A stretch of 64,000 nucleotides of DNA from Bugula neritina. Its lineage: Eukaryota; Bryozoa; Gymnolaemata; Cheilostomatida; Bugulidae. Numbering within the stretch: the first letter of the stretch is position 1; each line of letters opens with the position of its first letter. Both the position numbers and the translations under genes were made by a program. Location: NCBI GenBank assembly GCA_964035545.1, contig OZ037766.1, positions 8,007,722 through 8,071,721 of the forward strand, read 5' to 3'. The notes beneath the pieces were generated by a model. That model did not search any database. It worked only from the letters and a program-made list of their open reading frames with translations, and was not told the DNA's origin. This document shows, piece by piece, positions 39,301 through 50,959 of this stretch.

Positions 39301-42300
39301 TAGATTGATAATATTCAAACAGGCCTAACTTCTCCCACCCTTCACTGAAATATGATAGGGAATAATCACACACTACTTAATAAAGAGGTAAGAAATAAAA
39401 GGAATTTATTGACTTAATTTTCATGTTTTTCCAACTCAACTGAAGCTAATAAGTATAATAATATTTTATTCTTGAAGAATATTATTTTTGGAGCTATACG
39501 TTTTCAGCAGTAACTTCTTTACCTGATTCTGCATCTTACTAGAAAGTAACTTTCACCATTGCGAGTTATATTAAGAGGATAAGAAATTTTCTAAAGGTTT
39601 AAATTTCACTTGACTCCAGAGTAAATTAGATTTCATAACATAATTTAAATAGAATGCAAGACGATTAATGACACGTACGCATCAACTGGACAGTCATGTG
39701 ATGGTGGCATGTAGAACAGATCCAGAGCCTGCAGCAGCCTTTCAGTAGGCGGGGCAGGAGGTGGCAACCGAATATCTTTAGGATTTATTGGTTTGTAGTC
39801 TATCTCGTCAATCTATTATAATGATGTAGTAAAATAGCTTATATACTAACTAACAAGTGTTGATACTAATATAGTCATGGCATTGCTAGGAAAAGTTTTT
39901 AGCATAAACAATTCATGAGATAATCCTACTTTTTAACACGAAAACATAACATATTGAAGGAAACAGAGGTTTTATGTGTCATCACATTATAGCTAACAGC
40001 TGCCTGTTAAGAATTACAAAGAAACTATCACTTGCTTTATGTACAAGTTATGCTTAGAGCCTTAGCCTATAGATGATTGCATCATAGCGACATACTGTAG
40101 ACAGCAACATATTTATAAGAAAGTCTTATATTGTATGTATATTTCAGCTGTGCTGTGTGACAGTGTAGTGTGTGACAGTGAAGTGTGTGACAGTGTAGTG
40201 TGACAGTGTAGTGTGTGACAGTGAAGTGTGACAGTGTAGTGTGTGACAGTGTAGTAGTGTGACAGTGTAGTAGTGTGACAGTGTAGTGTGACAGTGTAGT
40301 GTGTGGCAGTGTAGTAGTGTGATAGTGTAGTGTGTGACAGTATAGTAGTGTGACAATGTAGCGTGTGACAGTGTAGTGTGTGACAGTAGTGTGTGACAGT
40401 GCAGTGTGTGACAGTGTAGTGTGTGACAGTGTAGTGTGTGACAGTGTAGTAGTGTGACAATGTAGTAGTGTGACAGTGTAGTGTGTGACAGTGTAGTAGT
40501 GTGACAGTGTAGTAGTGTGACAGTGTAGTGTGTGACAGTGTAGTGTGTGACAGTGTAGTAGTGTGACAATGTAGTAGTGTGACAGTGTAGCGTGTGACAG
40601 TGTAGTAGTGTGACAGTGTAGTAGTGTGACAGTGTAGTGTGTGACAGTGTAGTGTGTGACAGTGTAGTGTGTGATAGTGTAGTGTGTGACAGTGTAGTAG
40701 TGTGACAGTGTAGTAGTGTGACAGTGTAGCATGTGACAGTGCACTGGGCTGCAGCTACCTTGACAAGAGGACACATGAGGCCGGCTGGAAGCTCAAAGTA
40801 AGGAGCTGTGGGTATGAGATCCTCAGTGGACAGATTTGGAGGGGGAAAAGGGGGCGGCTGATTTAGCCTGGGAGGAGGTCCGGACAGATTCATCATGGGA
40901 GGCGGGACGTTAGTGTTGAAACCTGCAGAATATCAAACAGCTTAGCCATGTATATTGGTGTAGCTGAGTGCTTCCGACAGCTAAATTAGATATATATATT
41001 TTTGCATAAATTCAATAAGCATTGACTTTTGCTGTAATGTTTTTGACATATACATTACACACTGTAGAAATTATTATTTAAAATTTGCAATTAAATCTAA
41101 ACTAAAGGCTAAGAAGCTACATACTATAAATCATTTAAATTACTGATGGTTAAAGTAAATGTAGTCTAAAGAGTAATCACTTTGGGAATTGTCTTCTCAA
41201 AAAATTAAATATAATTGCCAGAAGCTTGCAAAAATGTTTATTGAAACAAACACTAGATTTTTGGCCCAAATCCTTGACTAATCTTCAGAGTTTCACATTT
41301 TCACTGAAGTAGATATTGCAGTGTTGCAGGCTACAGCTATGTCACTGCCATGTGCTACTAATGTCAGCACTATTATTAAACTGCCCATTTAACCAAATAC
41401 ACAATGTTCTTATGATTGTTACAAGAGAGCACAACTACCAGCTAAAATAAACCAACTATGACTCATGATAAAATTTTATTTTAGCTCAATTTCTTTTAAA
41501 CAATCAAAAAAGCTACATTTTTTCAACTCCTAATCATTAGGATTTCTAATTGATCATAACTCCAGACTAATAAAAAACAGTGGATAGAGGGGGGTGACTA
41601 AGCGCCCCCCCCCCCCGGACACTGACTAAATCAAGGGTTACCTGGCGGAGGCTGATTGAAGATTGGTGGTGGCTGATTCAGATCAAACAGTCCAGGAGCA
41701 CCTGGTGGAATTGGACCTTGCATGTCTGCAGGTGCAGGCGGTCGAGTCATATCTACGTGAAGTACAGTAACAGTGACAACAAGTGTTTTCTTAATTATTT
41801 ATTACAATATGAAAATAAAGATGAAGTATTAAATTTCACATACAAGACACATCATGCTGTTTCATATGCGAAATACGGAACAAAATTAGCGGAAGGGCCC
41901 TGAAGGAATGTTGTGTGTGAAACAACATGCGATAAAAACAGGCTGCAGGAGTTGCCTGCCATACACAGTATGTTACCAGGGGGAGCGAAATCCGAGAAAG
42001 CAACTGTATTTGCCTACAACTTTACTGCCTATAGTTATTTTTTTCCCTTTTAAAACATCTCACTTGAGATTTTTGATAAATCGAAATTGATAAAAATAAG
42101 AATGTAAAACTGAAACAGCTAAAATTGGAGTTCATAAACAGTTCTCAGCCAACTAGATCACTATAACAGAAACTCATCACCTTGACTGCATGAAATCATA
42201 AGCAATTCATGTTGAAATCCACTCTGTACAGCAGAAACTTTGGAGTGGCCAGAAATTAGAAATGACACAAATGCTAAAAACATGTTTATAAAGTGACACT

Positions 42301-45300
42301 AGATTACAGCAAAATGTCAAACCTACCAGCATGTGGTGGCATCTGGGGAGGTGGGAAAGCTGGTGGGGGTATGCTAGGGTTCATCTGGGGTGCTGCTGGT
42401 AAACTTGGCGGCAAGGTCGGTGCCGGCGGGAAGGCAGGTTTAGTTGTGGCGTGAACTGCGCTCTTCTCTTGTTCATACTGCTGCTGCAACTTTCTCAGCT
42501 GATCATTCAAGTGATTAGAAAACTCCTAAAAGTATTAAGTTTGTGGAATGTGAAGATACAAGCTGACATGAGGTTAAGAACATCCTTCTGATGGAGATAC
42601 AATATCGAAGGCAGTAGGTCAATTAGCTGACTCCACCCATATGCTCCTAGTACAATACTATAGCTGACTCTAGCCAGTACCTGATGCTGACTCTGGAGAC
42701 TCTTTAGTTTGTCGATTCCCGCCTGAGTGACAACTGCCACCACATCACTGTACTTAGTCATCATGTCATTCTGGTATTTGGTGTACGACTCGTTTGGACA
42801 CTCCAATGCCTATAAAATATAACACACTACACTGCAACCTGAACATGTGTATACATTTCACACAGCACAGTGCACCACAAGCTTTATTACACAGCTTGAC
42901 ATACTCATTGTAGGGTATAGAAATGCAGTGGCAGAAGCCTACACAAAAATAATGTGTACATATGTATATAAATAGAGTTAGTACCATATATTATAAAGTA
43001 GGTGAAATGTAGATAGTCAGCAATTGAATTTTCATAAGAGAACAAATTAAAAAACAAACTACTATTTGGAAACTCTATGAAATGTATGGAAAAAATAAAT
43101 CAAGGGGCTTTAAAAATAATTGATTTCAGAAATGTATGCTAAGACAATTTATTGATTAAATGAAAGCACATTTAATAGCATAAAAATACCATGTTGCATT
43201 ATAATTGAATGTGAATTAAAATTTGTTGCAGATAGTCTGTATTTCTTCCTCGAAAGAGCTTATCTGTTTATTGCAGAAATTAGTCAAGGTTGAGGATTCT
43301 AAGAGATAAAAGTGACTATACCACCGGTAAGATAACATGAGAGTATTGCATATGAACACAATGCGTGTCTAACAAGCTAGCAGTCACAACAGTAGTTCAA
43401 GGTTGAGTTGAGGAGAGAGCGATAATGAGAAAACAAATCATAAATATTGAACACGAGTCCACAACCTTACTGTATAGCAGTAGCTTATATGAAAGAAAGG
43501 AATCAGACACAATTTGCGTTATGTAGAAATTGCTGAAGGCATTGAACGGGCATATTTGTATACAGAATGCAATCAATTTCAGTTCAGACTATGCTGTTAT
43601 ATAAAACTATTTGGAACAGTTTCAAAAAGAACTGTTTACACAATATAAATTGAAGCAATAAAAATCTGTTATCTCTTAAATTGATCAGCTTAAACTTTGA
43701 AATTTGAACTCTAGTGAGATGGCCTGATTTAATTGGGTTTTCCATTAGCCTTAGAATGAATAGTTCTATTTTTAGGTACGCTGAGGGAGAGGTTACAATC
43801 TTTTTATACAAAACAAAAATTGCACAATCAACAAATCTCAGCTATCCCCAGGGCTAAATATTTGCACGCAGATAACTAAAAGAGAAAACAATGGCCTTGC
43901 ACGCATGCATATATTGTCCACTTGCTGCTATATCAACTGATATCACTAAATGAAAGGCTAGGCAGATATAAAAGATATAATTAGAGATGCTTCGTTGATA
44001 TCATCAAGATCCTCTTTCTATTTAACCATTCAAGTTACTAAGTTGAATATAAATACATCTTACAGCTGTAAAATGACTTATCATATAGAAGTTGTCTGCT
44101 CAATAGGAATGGTGAGAACAGAGCCTACAAAGAATACCAGAGGAACAAGATGGCTACAGGAGCTCAGCTTATATCGAGTGAATAAGTTGAAATGAGTTTG
44201 AAAGATATCATTACAGACAGGCTAACTCTGTCTTCTGTCAGATTTTCAGCACTTAATAAAACATATCAACTTCAGCTGATTGGTTTTCCTGTGAGTGTAA
44301 CCACTTACCAGTCTGAGAAGATAGAAGAGAGATGATCTGCACTAGAAGTCAAGTGGTCATATTAATATGTACTGCAGAAACCTTAGAATTAATTTGGGAA
44401 GAAAAGGGCTGCAGTAGTAGGAGTAGTTCTAAATATATAACTCAATAGCTATAAATATATATGAACTCTGCACCATACGAACCTCTAAGATTTCTGGAAT
44501 AAAATACTTGTGTTGGGTCCAAATGGAAAGCAGCTGTAAAATATTAGCCAAAACATTGTTAATTATAAAACACACCGTTAATAGAGTATAAAAAACTGAA
44601 AAGATAAATTTTACTCACAATAACAAAGGAAAGAATTTTAATGTACTACAAAGTGCCTTTTATTTACATATCAACACCAAGGATATTCATGGAGATGGAA
44701 TTAATTAGGTTGTTAAATAAATTACAAATATTGAATAGATATGACACTATTTAGGAAAAATCTATTATTTTCAAATTACATGTTGCCCAGAAATAACTAG
44801 CATGTCAAACAGCTTTGATCCTAACTTTTCAAAGAGTGCAAATTAATAGAACTATAATGCATCAACATAGCATCTATCATTAAGTTACAGCAAAATGAAT
44901 CTTGTCAAAGATTTGTGGAAGAAATTAAAGCTATGATTTCAACATGATTGAAATGGACTGAATCTTTCACAATGTAAACATACACTGACACTAAACAAAA
45001 TATCAGGCCATACAAGCGCAACCTCCTTATAAAAATGGAGTGGAAACTTCCTTTACTGCGAGTAATGCTGGAAATCCCAGAAACTTTTATGAATCATGCT
45101 GGGTTATCTATCAACTAGAGCAGATATCGTTTGCCGCATATTATGTACATTGAATGAGGAACAGAATATCAAAAAAAATTTTAAATTTTCCATCTCAGTC
45201 ATGGAATGAGCAACAGAAATAAAAGCTGTTTCCATGAACAGGCATAATTGAATACCAGATTGATTAAAAGAGATGACACTAGCAGTTTTATACTTAAAAC

Positions 45301-48300
45301 TTGACTAAATATTGAAGCAGACTTTCCTCATCAACTGTTACAAGACAACCTTGAAACAAAGCCTGCTCAGTGTTGACGAAATGTCAACATATTGTGTTGA
45401 TAATATTTCAACATTTTGTGTTGACAATGTTTCACAGCGTTGACAACACCATCAGCAGCACTGACAGACGGCGTTGAAAGCAGATGACGCAGGCTTAGCC
45501 CAACCACTGACCTTTTATCTTACCATTTTCACGGTGAAACAGCATGCAGCGAGATAAGAATACAACACAAACAAGGTTATAGATGTTCAACAGCCACTGC
45601 TCCATAAGAACTTGCTCAAAATAAAATAGCTATCCCTGCATTAGTTTGTATTTAGCTAACATGTAACTTTATGATAGTCTAGCCAAACACTTTTTAGTAT
45701 CTCTATATTTCAATAGTTTTCACGAAATGGTAAAAAAAACAATGTAACATTTTATGTTTAATGATAATATTTAAAAATAATAAAATTGTGAAATGTTTAG
45801 CCACCTAACTTTATAATTGGGAAAAACCTTGAAATTTCAGTTTCCCCATCCACAAAACTCTTTCAGTATTTTTGAAAACTGCGCATATAAATATTGTCAC
45901 CTCAGCAAAGAACTGCACTACTGCTCACCTTGTGTAGCTTTGGTGACTGCTCTGGGGTAGCTTGGCAACTGGTGAGACAGAATATTGGAATTACTACATT
46001 CTCCATACTTCTCTTCAATGAGTCTGAATTCTTCCGAGCACTGGAAAACACGACAAACTAGCTTCACTTACACGGAACAGATTGGAGTGAGCGTGCTCAG
46101 TAACCCTTGTGAGAAAGTACTCATTCACGAAATCATGCATAGCCTACAAACTCATGTTTAATATCGGACTCACTGATCAAATGATTTGAATGCATGTGAA
46201 AATGTTAACTAGTTTCTGAAAAATAGAGTTGCTTGACAACAAATATAATTAAAACCAGAAATTACTATGAGGAAGAGGACTGAAGACATATTCTAGTAAT
46301 TTTTATTTTTATATCAACACAAAAATGTGGCCAACCATATTTTTAGCAGCCTTGCAGTTAACAGAAATACACAGTACTTGTATTTTTAGATACTATAAGC
46401 TTATAAAATAAGAGTTGCTGCCAGAGTAAAACTGTAGCCCCCCTCTTACCAATGGTGCATTACATCGTTTATGAGGTACGTAAGATGAAGTCTAGCTTCA
46501 AACGTAGTATCTGTCGTGTATATTCTACAACAGACACAAAACTTAAGATATGAAGATATGCTGCCAGCCAGTAAAACCCTGGCGCAGTCAGCATACTGCA
46601 AGGTCTGCAAGCATCAGTTGAGTCACGGCAAAAACTAAGGAATGCTTGGAGCGTAATAAAGCCGTGACATGAGCGACATCCTGTTTATACTGGCCTCCAT
46701 ATCGTTTGTTATTCAAACTTTGAACAGCCAAAATATGCCTTCCAAATATAGAACACCTACTGATCAATCAAGAAATATTGAACAGTGTATAGACAGTATT
46801 TGCAGACAGTACACATTGCGCAACATAAAATGACAATCACAAATCTAACTACAGACTTGAAATGTGATAGGTGTTAATTTTTCAACCCATTTTAATTGAA
46901 AATCTACAACTGTCTATTATACTATTATAACTATAGTAAACAGGCCAACATAACTTTTTTAGAATAGCTAACATGAAATGCTACATTAACAGCAATTTAG
47001 CAAAGTAATCTAAAAAGGGAGAAAATAGAGCAGCTGACCTGTTTATTAGGTAAGAAGATAAAAATCCAGAAGTAGGAGAGTCAACAATATTGACCAACAC
47101 CCAGCTTTTAGCATTCTGAATATTATCTTTAGTACATGAGTTTCTGAGTGGAGTCAGCACGGCATCAAGTTCTACCAGATCAATACCACAGTCGGCAGCA
47201 GCTGCCTTAACCTTTTCCGACCTTCTAATTCCTATGGCAGCCTCGATATCAGCCTGAAAATAAGAAGTTAGCGTTTTCTCCAGGAGACATAATGAATAAC
47301 CTGTTGGCTCAACCCGGGAAAGAAGAGTACAATTTCAATGATACGTAACCTGAATACAAACTATAATAAAGACACAAAGCTGAGATTTGACTTTGCCACT
47401 AACTTCATTTTCCCTTAAACTGACATACTTTGGCTTAACATTATCCTGGAAGCTGAGAAGTGTATGAGCAACTCATCTGTTACATAAGAAGGTACCTGTT
47501 GCTGGTGTGTGATAGCTTTCTCGTGAGCCTGCAGGTTTGCCTCACTCTGTTTGATCTGCTCAGCAACGGAAAGAGTTTTCTTCTGCAATTCCTGCTCTAA
47601 CGTCTTTAGCTGCTGTATTTTCCCCTGTACATAATCACTGTTGTTAGCTTTCTGTACTTGCTGCTTCTGAACTACAATATTATGTGGAGACAATGGAGAA
47701 GTTGGTATGGCAAAAGAGATTTTTAAAGTTCGTAATTCGGTCAATCTTTGGAAGGAACAGTTGTCTCTAACATGTATTTGATAGGCAAATTATTATTTTG
47801 ACATTCCCTTGCAAATGTTTGATGCAAGTGATCTTTAGATATATACAGTTGGTTGAAATAGACGGTGGTTATAAGCATTTAGCAGTTCAAATAAAAGAAT
47901 AAACTTGAAACTCTATTTCTAGATATAATACATTAAATTTTTGAATTGTAGTTATAACCGAAGAGTAATAAAAAAATAACTAAAATCCAAAATCAAACCA
48001 AAATTAATAATCAGAAAGCCCTATTGGTTGGAAGGAAATTTGTAGGCAACTTATTGTGCTGATGCACTATTAAAATACAATGGAAAAATGAGTGAGGTTT
48101 TAAATTTTAGTGATAATCTAAAGTCAAATTATGAAGATGACAAAGTTTAGTTTGAAAGGTTGAAATTAAATCATAAAATATTCAACTCCAGTAAATCGGG
48201 TGATTCCAAGTCAATAAGCTGACCAGTTCCTGTAAAATTATATTCATAGTCAATTTGAGAAAAAGTGTTATTTAAGATATCAATAAGAAAAATTATTTCT

Positions 48301-49531
48301 GTCCTAATCCAGATTGTAACTTCTTTAATTGACAACCCTTTTGGTCATGTGCGGACAATTGTAGAGGGGGAGATTTTTGACTTGTAGAGTCTTGCATGCA
48401 AACATAAAACAACAAGGAAGGCACGATCGGCCTCCAGCCTGCCTACCACTAGAGACTTTTAAATTCAAGAAACTGTCATGAAGTCGGCCTTATAAAACAA
48501 TTTTAAACTTTCAAAATAGGTTCACTAAGTCTAAATAAAATATATTATGATCTATAATGACTAAGATATTTTATGATTTCTTGAAAAGAAGACTGAAATT
48601 ACCCTGTAGTATTATTATAATCACACGATAGTAATCATACTAACAAATCATCTGGCACATCCTAGTTGATGAAATGAAAAGATAAAGCAGCAACTGCAAG
48701 ATTTCACGAACACAATTGGACCCAATGCATATCACTATTAGTCTAATGTCTGAAATGTTGGGTAACTATAGAAACATAAGCTAACACAGATATACTGTAT
48801 CCACACTTGGCGCCATAGGTTACTACTGCAAAAGTATACAGCAAATAAATTTATGTAACTAACCACTAAAAGGTAAACAAAAGGATTTCATCCAAACAAG
48901 AGAATTATTTCTTTATAAAGCAGTTTGCATGAAAAATTGTCTTAATATTAATTCCAGAAAAATTTTTAATATGTCAATGGGGACACATCATTAACACAAG
49001 GAACTTATCAACAATATGCATCTCTACTTGTTTCCCTACAGTAGACTAAATATAACAAAATAAAGTAAGTAATTTTTGAGATAACATAATGATGTATGGC
49101 AAAGATAGAAGTGTATTAGTCGGTGATATTGGTTCTCTCTATCAAATCTTACTTATTTGTTCAGTAGTTACTCTGTATTGGTAGTAATTGAAATGAGAGC
49201 CTCCAAACAAGAAACCAAACTGGGGGTTGTCCTTCTGTTTATTCTTCGTCATTTGCTCAAATTCTGGGCCATTACGGGCCACAAACTGTGCCAGCTTGTC
49301 AATAATATTCTTCAGTTCCAGATCTATGAAAAAGCAAATACATTATCTTAATGAAAATAGATAGTACAGCTTATGGTAAAGGAATCTGAATCAGAGTGGG
49401 CTTTGCGATCAGAAGAACAAAACTTGAAGACACACTAATCGAAAATTAATTGAAAGACATATTTTCATAATCATTTACAAGTTTTCAGCTGATGGCAACT
49501 TACCATCTGGAGGTTGGGGTAGAGAAGCCAT
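36324..49531 (-). CDS. CHERP: CHERP, SURP/CID/RS/G-patch splicing factor
   Basis: U2 snRNP-associated SR-like protein acting in spliceosomal 3'-splice-site selection; it was first described as an ER calcium-homeostasis factor. Exons in transcript order: 49531-49504, 49323-49153, 47671-47496, 47253-47039, 46524-46450, 46040-45929, 44533-44483, 42809-42681, 42525-42327, 41752-41642, 40922-40759, 39812-39679, 39344-39222, 39109-38942, 38388-38293, 37159-37083, 36912-36703, 36346-36324. All 17 junctions keep frame; 753 aa, against about 916 in human. Domains: SURP about 10-62, Gln-rich coiled coil 66-125, CID 125-285, Pro-rich 340-470, conserved YFELPAGLM and KDIRLPPP blocks 465-510, EGWEKLGLFEYY after 521, RS domain 562-640, G-patch about 668-700. 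It starts MASLPQPPDD, matching the human N-terminus closely. The much shorter Pro-rich region accounts for most of the length difference. Confidence 0.95.
36703..37159 (-). CDS. CHERP: CHERP G-patch exons
   Basis: The G-patch is split between 37159-37083 (NKGAQLLKKMG) and 36912-36703 (GWGGAGLGASEQGIVDPV). It is followed by the conserved CHERP tail GVDINDPYESFRKNR...FIQKLRDRDE. G-patch proteins usually bind and stimulate DEAH-box helicases such as DHX15. Confidence 0.94.
37774..37930 (+). repeat. tRNA-Thr-like SINE in a CHERP intron
   Basis: A-box-like TGGTCTAGGGGTTAAAGC, anticodon loop TTAGTAA (AGT) and B-box GGTTTGAACCC at 37827-37837 with a paired 5-bp T-stem. The acceptor stem does not pair, so it is not a working tRNA. 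A non-tRNA body follows (TTGGTGATGCTAGGAATAGC, TTGCTCCTGCACC), shared with the copy at 50.3 kb, ending in an A-rich tail near 37930. The overall arm sequence most resembles tRNA-Thr(AGU). Confidence 0.8.
38293..39109 (-). CDS. CHERP: CHERP RS-domain exons
   Basis: Exons 39109-38942 and 38388-38293 encode a run of RS/SR dipeptides with acidic interruptions (SRSVSADRDRRSRS, SPRRRRGSPRRSRRSRS) and then RRSPTPDEMPTL. RS domains are SR-kinase substrates and mediate spliceosomal protein contacts. Confidence 0.93.
40151..40742. repeat. minisatellite, unit about 13-16 bp, in a CHERP intron
   Basis: About 590 bases of TGTGACAGTGTAG with TG or TAG expansions between units, giving 13-, 15- and 16-base units, plus rare substitutions (GACAATGTAG, GTAGCGTGTG, GTGATAGTG). 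It starts 17 bases inside the intron after the CHERP exon ending at 40759. Because units lack stops on the minus strand, all minus frames stay open, which explains the large His/Cys/Thr-rich frames there. Mixed unit lengths suggest ongoing slippage or unequal exchange. Confidence 0.95.
41605..41616. repeat. poly-C tract, 12 bases
   Basis: Twelve consecutive C (poly-G on the CHERP coding strand), preceded by GGGGGG at 41588-41594, 26 bases into the intron after exon 41752-41642. G-runs near 5' splice sites can act as intronic splicing enhancers; this is inference only. Confidence 0.7.
44483..47253 (-). CDS. CHERP: CHERP CID-domain exons (four exons)
   Basis: Exons 47253-47039, 46524-46450, 46040-45929 and 44533-44483. 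They carry SCTKDNIQNAKSWVL, FEARLHLTYLINDVMHHC, MENVVIPIFCLTSC and KLHKLLSIWTQHKYF. This order (Ser/Cys cluster, YLINDV, VVIPIF, LL.IW....F) is that of an RNA polymerase II CTD-interaction-like domain as found in CHERP, SR140 and SCAF proteins. Confidence 0.92.
45371..45442. repeat. three 24-bp tandem units, each hairpin-forming, in a CHERP intron
   Basis: Units begin at 45371, 45395 and 45419 with exact 24-base spacing, each starting TGTTGA. Unit 1 contains TGTTGAC-GAAAT-GTCAACA, a perfect 7-bp inverted repeat with a 5-base loop. Unit 2 keeps TGTTGA/TCAACA. Unit 3 is more diverged (TGTTGACAATGTTTCACA). A further GTTGACAACACC follows. Confidence 0.7.
49153..49323 (-). CDS. CHERP: CHERP SURP-domain exon
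   Basis: Encodes DKLAQFVARNGPEFEQM and NPQFGFLFGGSHFNYYQYR, the SURP (SWAP) fold signature with the F-A-R-N-G-P-E-F and F-L-F cores. It spans nearly the entire domain in one exon, phase 1 on both sides. Confidence 0.95.
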
Positions 49532-49904
49532 TTAGAAAAGACAAGTTATTTTCTACTAACACTGATCTAAAAACAGAAAGAAAAACGCATACAATATTCT
49601 AAGATTAAATAAACATTTATAAGACTTTGCAGATTTTAGAAACTTTTAGTAATGCAGGCCTGAATAGTTTGGCATTAGGATCATATAAATGTTTTCTAAA
49701 CGTGAACAAAGTTTGGTTCAGATATTCCAAACTCGTAAGTTACAACATATTTGATCCAATACTTTACTATTCTGAAATTTAACAAGTTAAAATTTTTTTA
49801 TTGGCATTTTCATAGTGTTACATGGCTTGATATATACTAAATTTGGTTTACATAAATATAATGTATGTTGTGCATATTATTATGGGTGTCAGAAAAATAA
49901 ACTC

Positions 49905-50212
49905 GTTTATATAGGCAGCCAAAGATATTACTATTAGTACTACTGTGTTACCATTATTAGAAGTAGAATGATTACTACTACTAATACTATTAATATTATT
50001 ACTGCACCACTATTATTATTACCATTACTACAGCTAAAAATAAGAACACTCGTCTACAACATTAACTATGAGTATTACTCTATTGATGTTACTTCAAGTG
50101 TAATTTATAAAAATTAGTATAAGTATTACTATTAATATAGGTATAAATTTATTAATGGTAATTGGACAATACGACTATTTTAACAAGTTTATAGTTGCTA
50201 TCTCTGTGAGAA
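49905..50212. repeat. degenerate ACT/ATT trinucleotide region
   Basis: Repeated ACTATTATTACCATTACTAC-type sequence upstream of the CHERP start, between the divergent CHERP and MNK genes. It is decayed and of variable period. Confidence 0.6.
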
Positions 50213-50214
50213 AC

Positions 50215-50389
50215 CCCTGATAGAAAGGGCTTTTGTTAACGCGGGCTAAGGACTTCTTTAAATGAGGCACAGGAGCCATTGTTACTGAATGCTCTTCCTA
50301 ACATTACCAATGGTCTTTGTCCGGGCTCAAACCCATGACCTCGTGTTTACTAGGCAAACGCTCTAACCCTTAGACCACAGCTGCTCCTG
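50215..50389 (-). repeat. tRNA-Thr-like SINE between CHERP and MNK
   Basis: On the minus strand: GGAGCAGCTGTGGTCTAAGG, GGGTTAGAGCGTTTGCCTAG, TAAACACGAGGTCATGGGTT and TGAGCCCGG. The anticodon-arm segment GCCTAGTAAACA is close to tRNA-Thr(AGU). The B-box is GGTTTGAGCCC (within 50321-50334). The body (TTGGTAATGTTAGGAAGAGC, ATTCAGTAACAATGGCTCCT) matches the copy at 37.8 kb, so both belong to one family. Confidence 0.8.
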
Positions 50390-50512
50390 AACAATACTAC
50401 TACTAATACAGTAAAACTAAATGTAATACTAAATACTAATAGTAATACATTTGATACTCATAGTCATACGATCACTATCACAGTAAAACTAGTAGTAACT
50501 GCGAAGTAACAC

Positions 50513-50574
50513 CAACAGTAACACAAATCAACAGTAACACAAATCAACAGTAACACAAATCAACAGTAACACTA
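50513..50574. repeat. 16-bp tandem repeat, about four units
   Basis: CAACAGTAACACAAAT repeated at 50513, 50529 and 50545, with a fourth, altered unit from 50561. The first three units are identical, so expansion is recent. Confidence 0.85.
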
Positions 50575-50589
50575 AGTCTAACAGTAACA

Positions 50590-50945
50590 GTAACATCGTG
50601 AGTCTTATAAGTTATAGTCAATGTCATACTCGTACTGAGTTACTCATATTCATAGTGACTATGAGTATGACCATTACTCCATCAGTTATCACTCTCAGTA
50701 TGACTATGACTCACTATGAGTATCATGATGGTTATCATTATCAATTATTATCACTATGACTATCATCTATGATTGTCACTATGACTATGAGATTGACATT
50801 GAGTATTAGTATGGCTATAAGTATGACTGTCAGTATGAGTGACTGTATGAGTATCACTATCACTATGAGTATGACTATCACTATGAGTATGACTATCACT
50901 ATGAGTATCACTATCACTATGACTTTGACTATCAGATTCAGGTAT
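50590..50945. repeat. CTATGAGTATGACTATCA-type satellite region
   Basis: Variable repeats of ACTATGAGTATGACTATC, cleanest at about 50855-50935 (18-base periodicity), degenerate before that. Both strands are open for 60 codons because the unit lacks stops in some frames (Ser/His/Asp-rich on the minus strand). This is not a gene. Confidence 0.75.
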
Positions 50946-50959
50946 ACTCAAAGTCTATA

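Noticed and set aside
40082-40896. Large His/Cys/Thr-rich open frames on the minus strand
   Set aside because: They are read-through of the minisatellite in several frames. Only the part at 40759-40896 (within exon 40922-40759) is real CHERP coding sequence.
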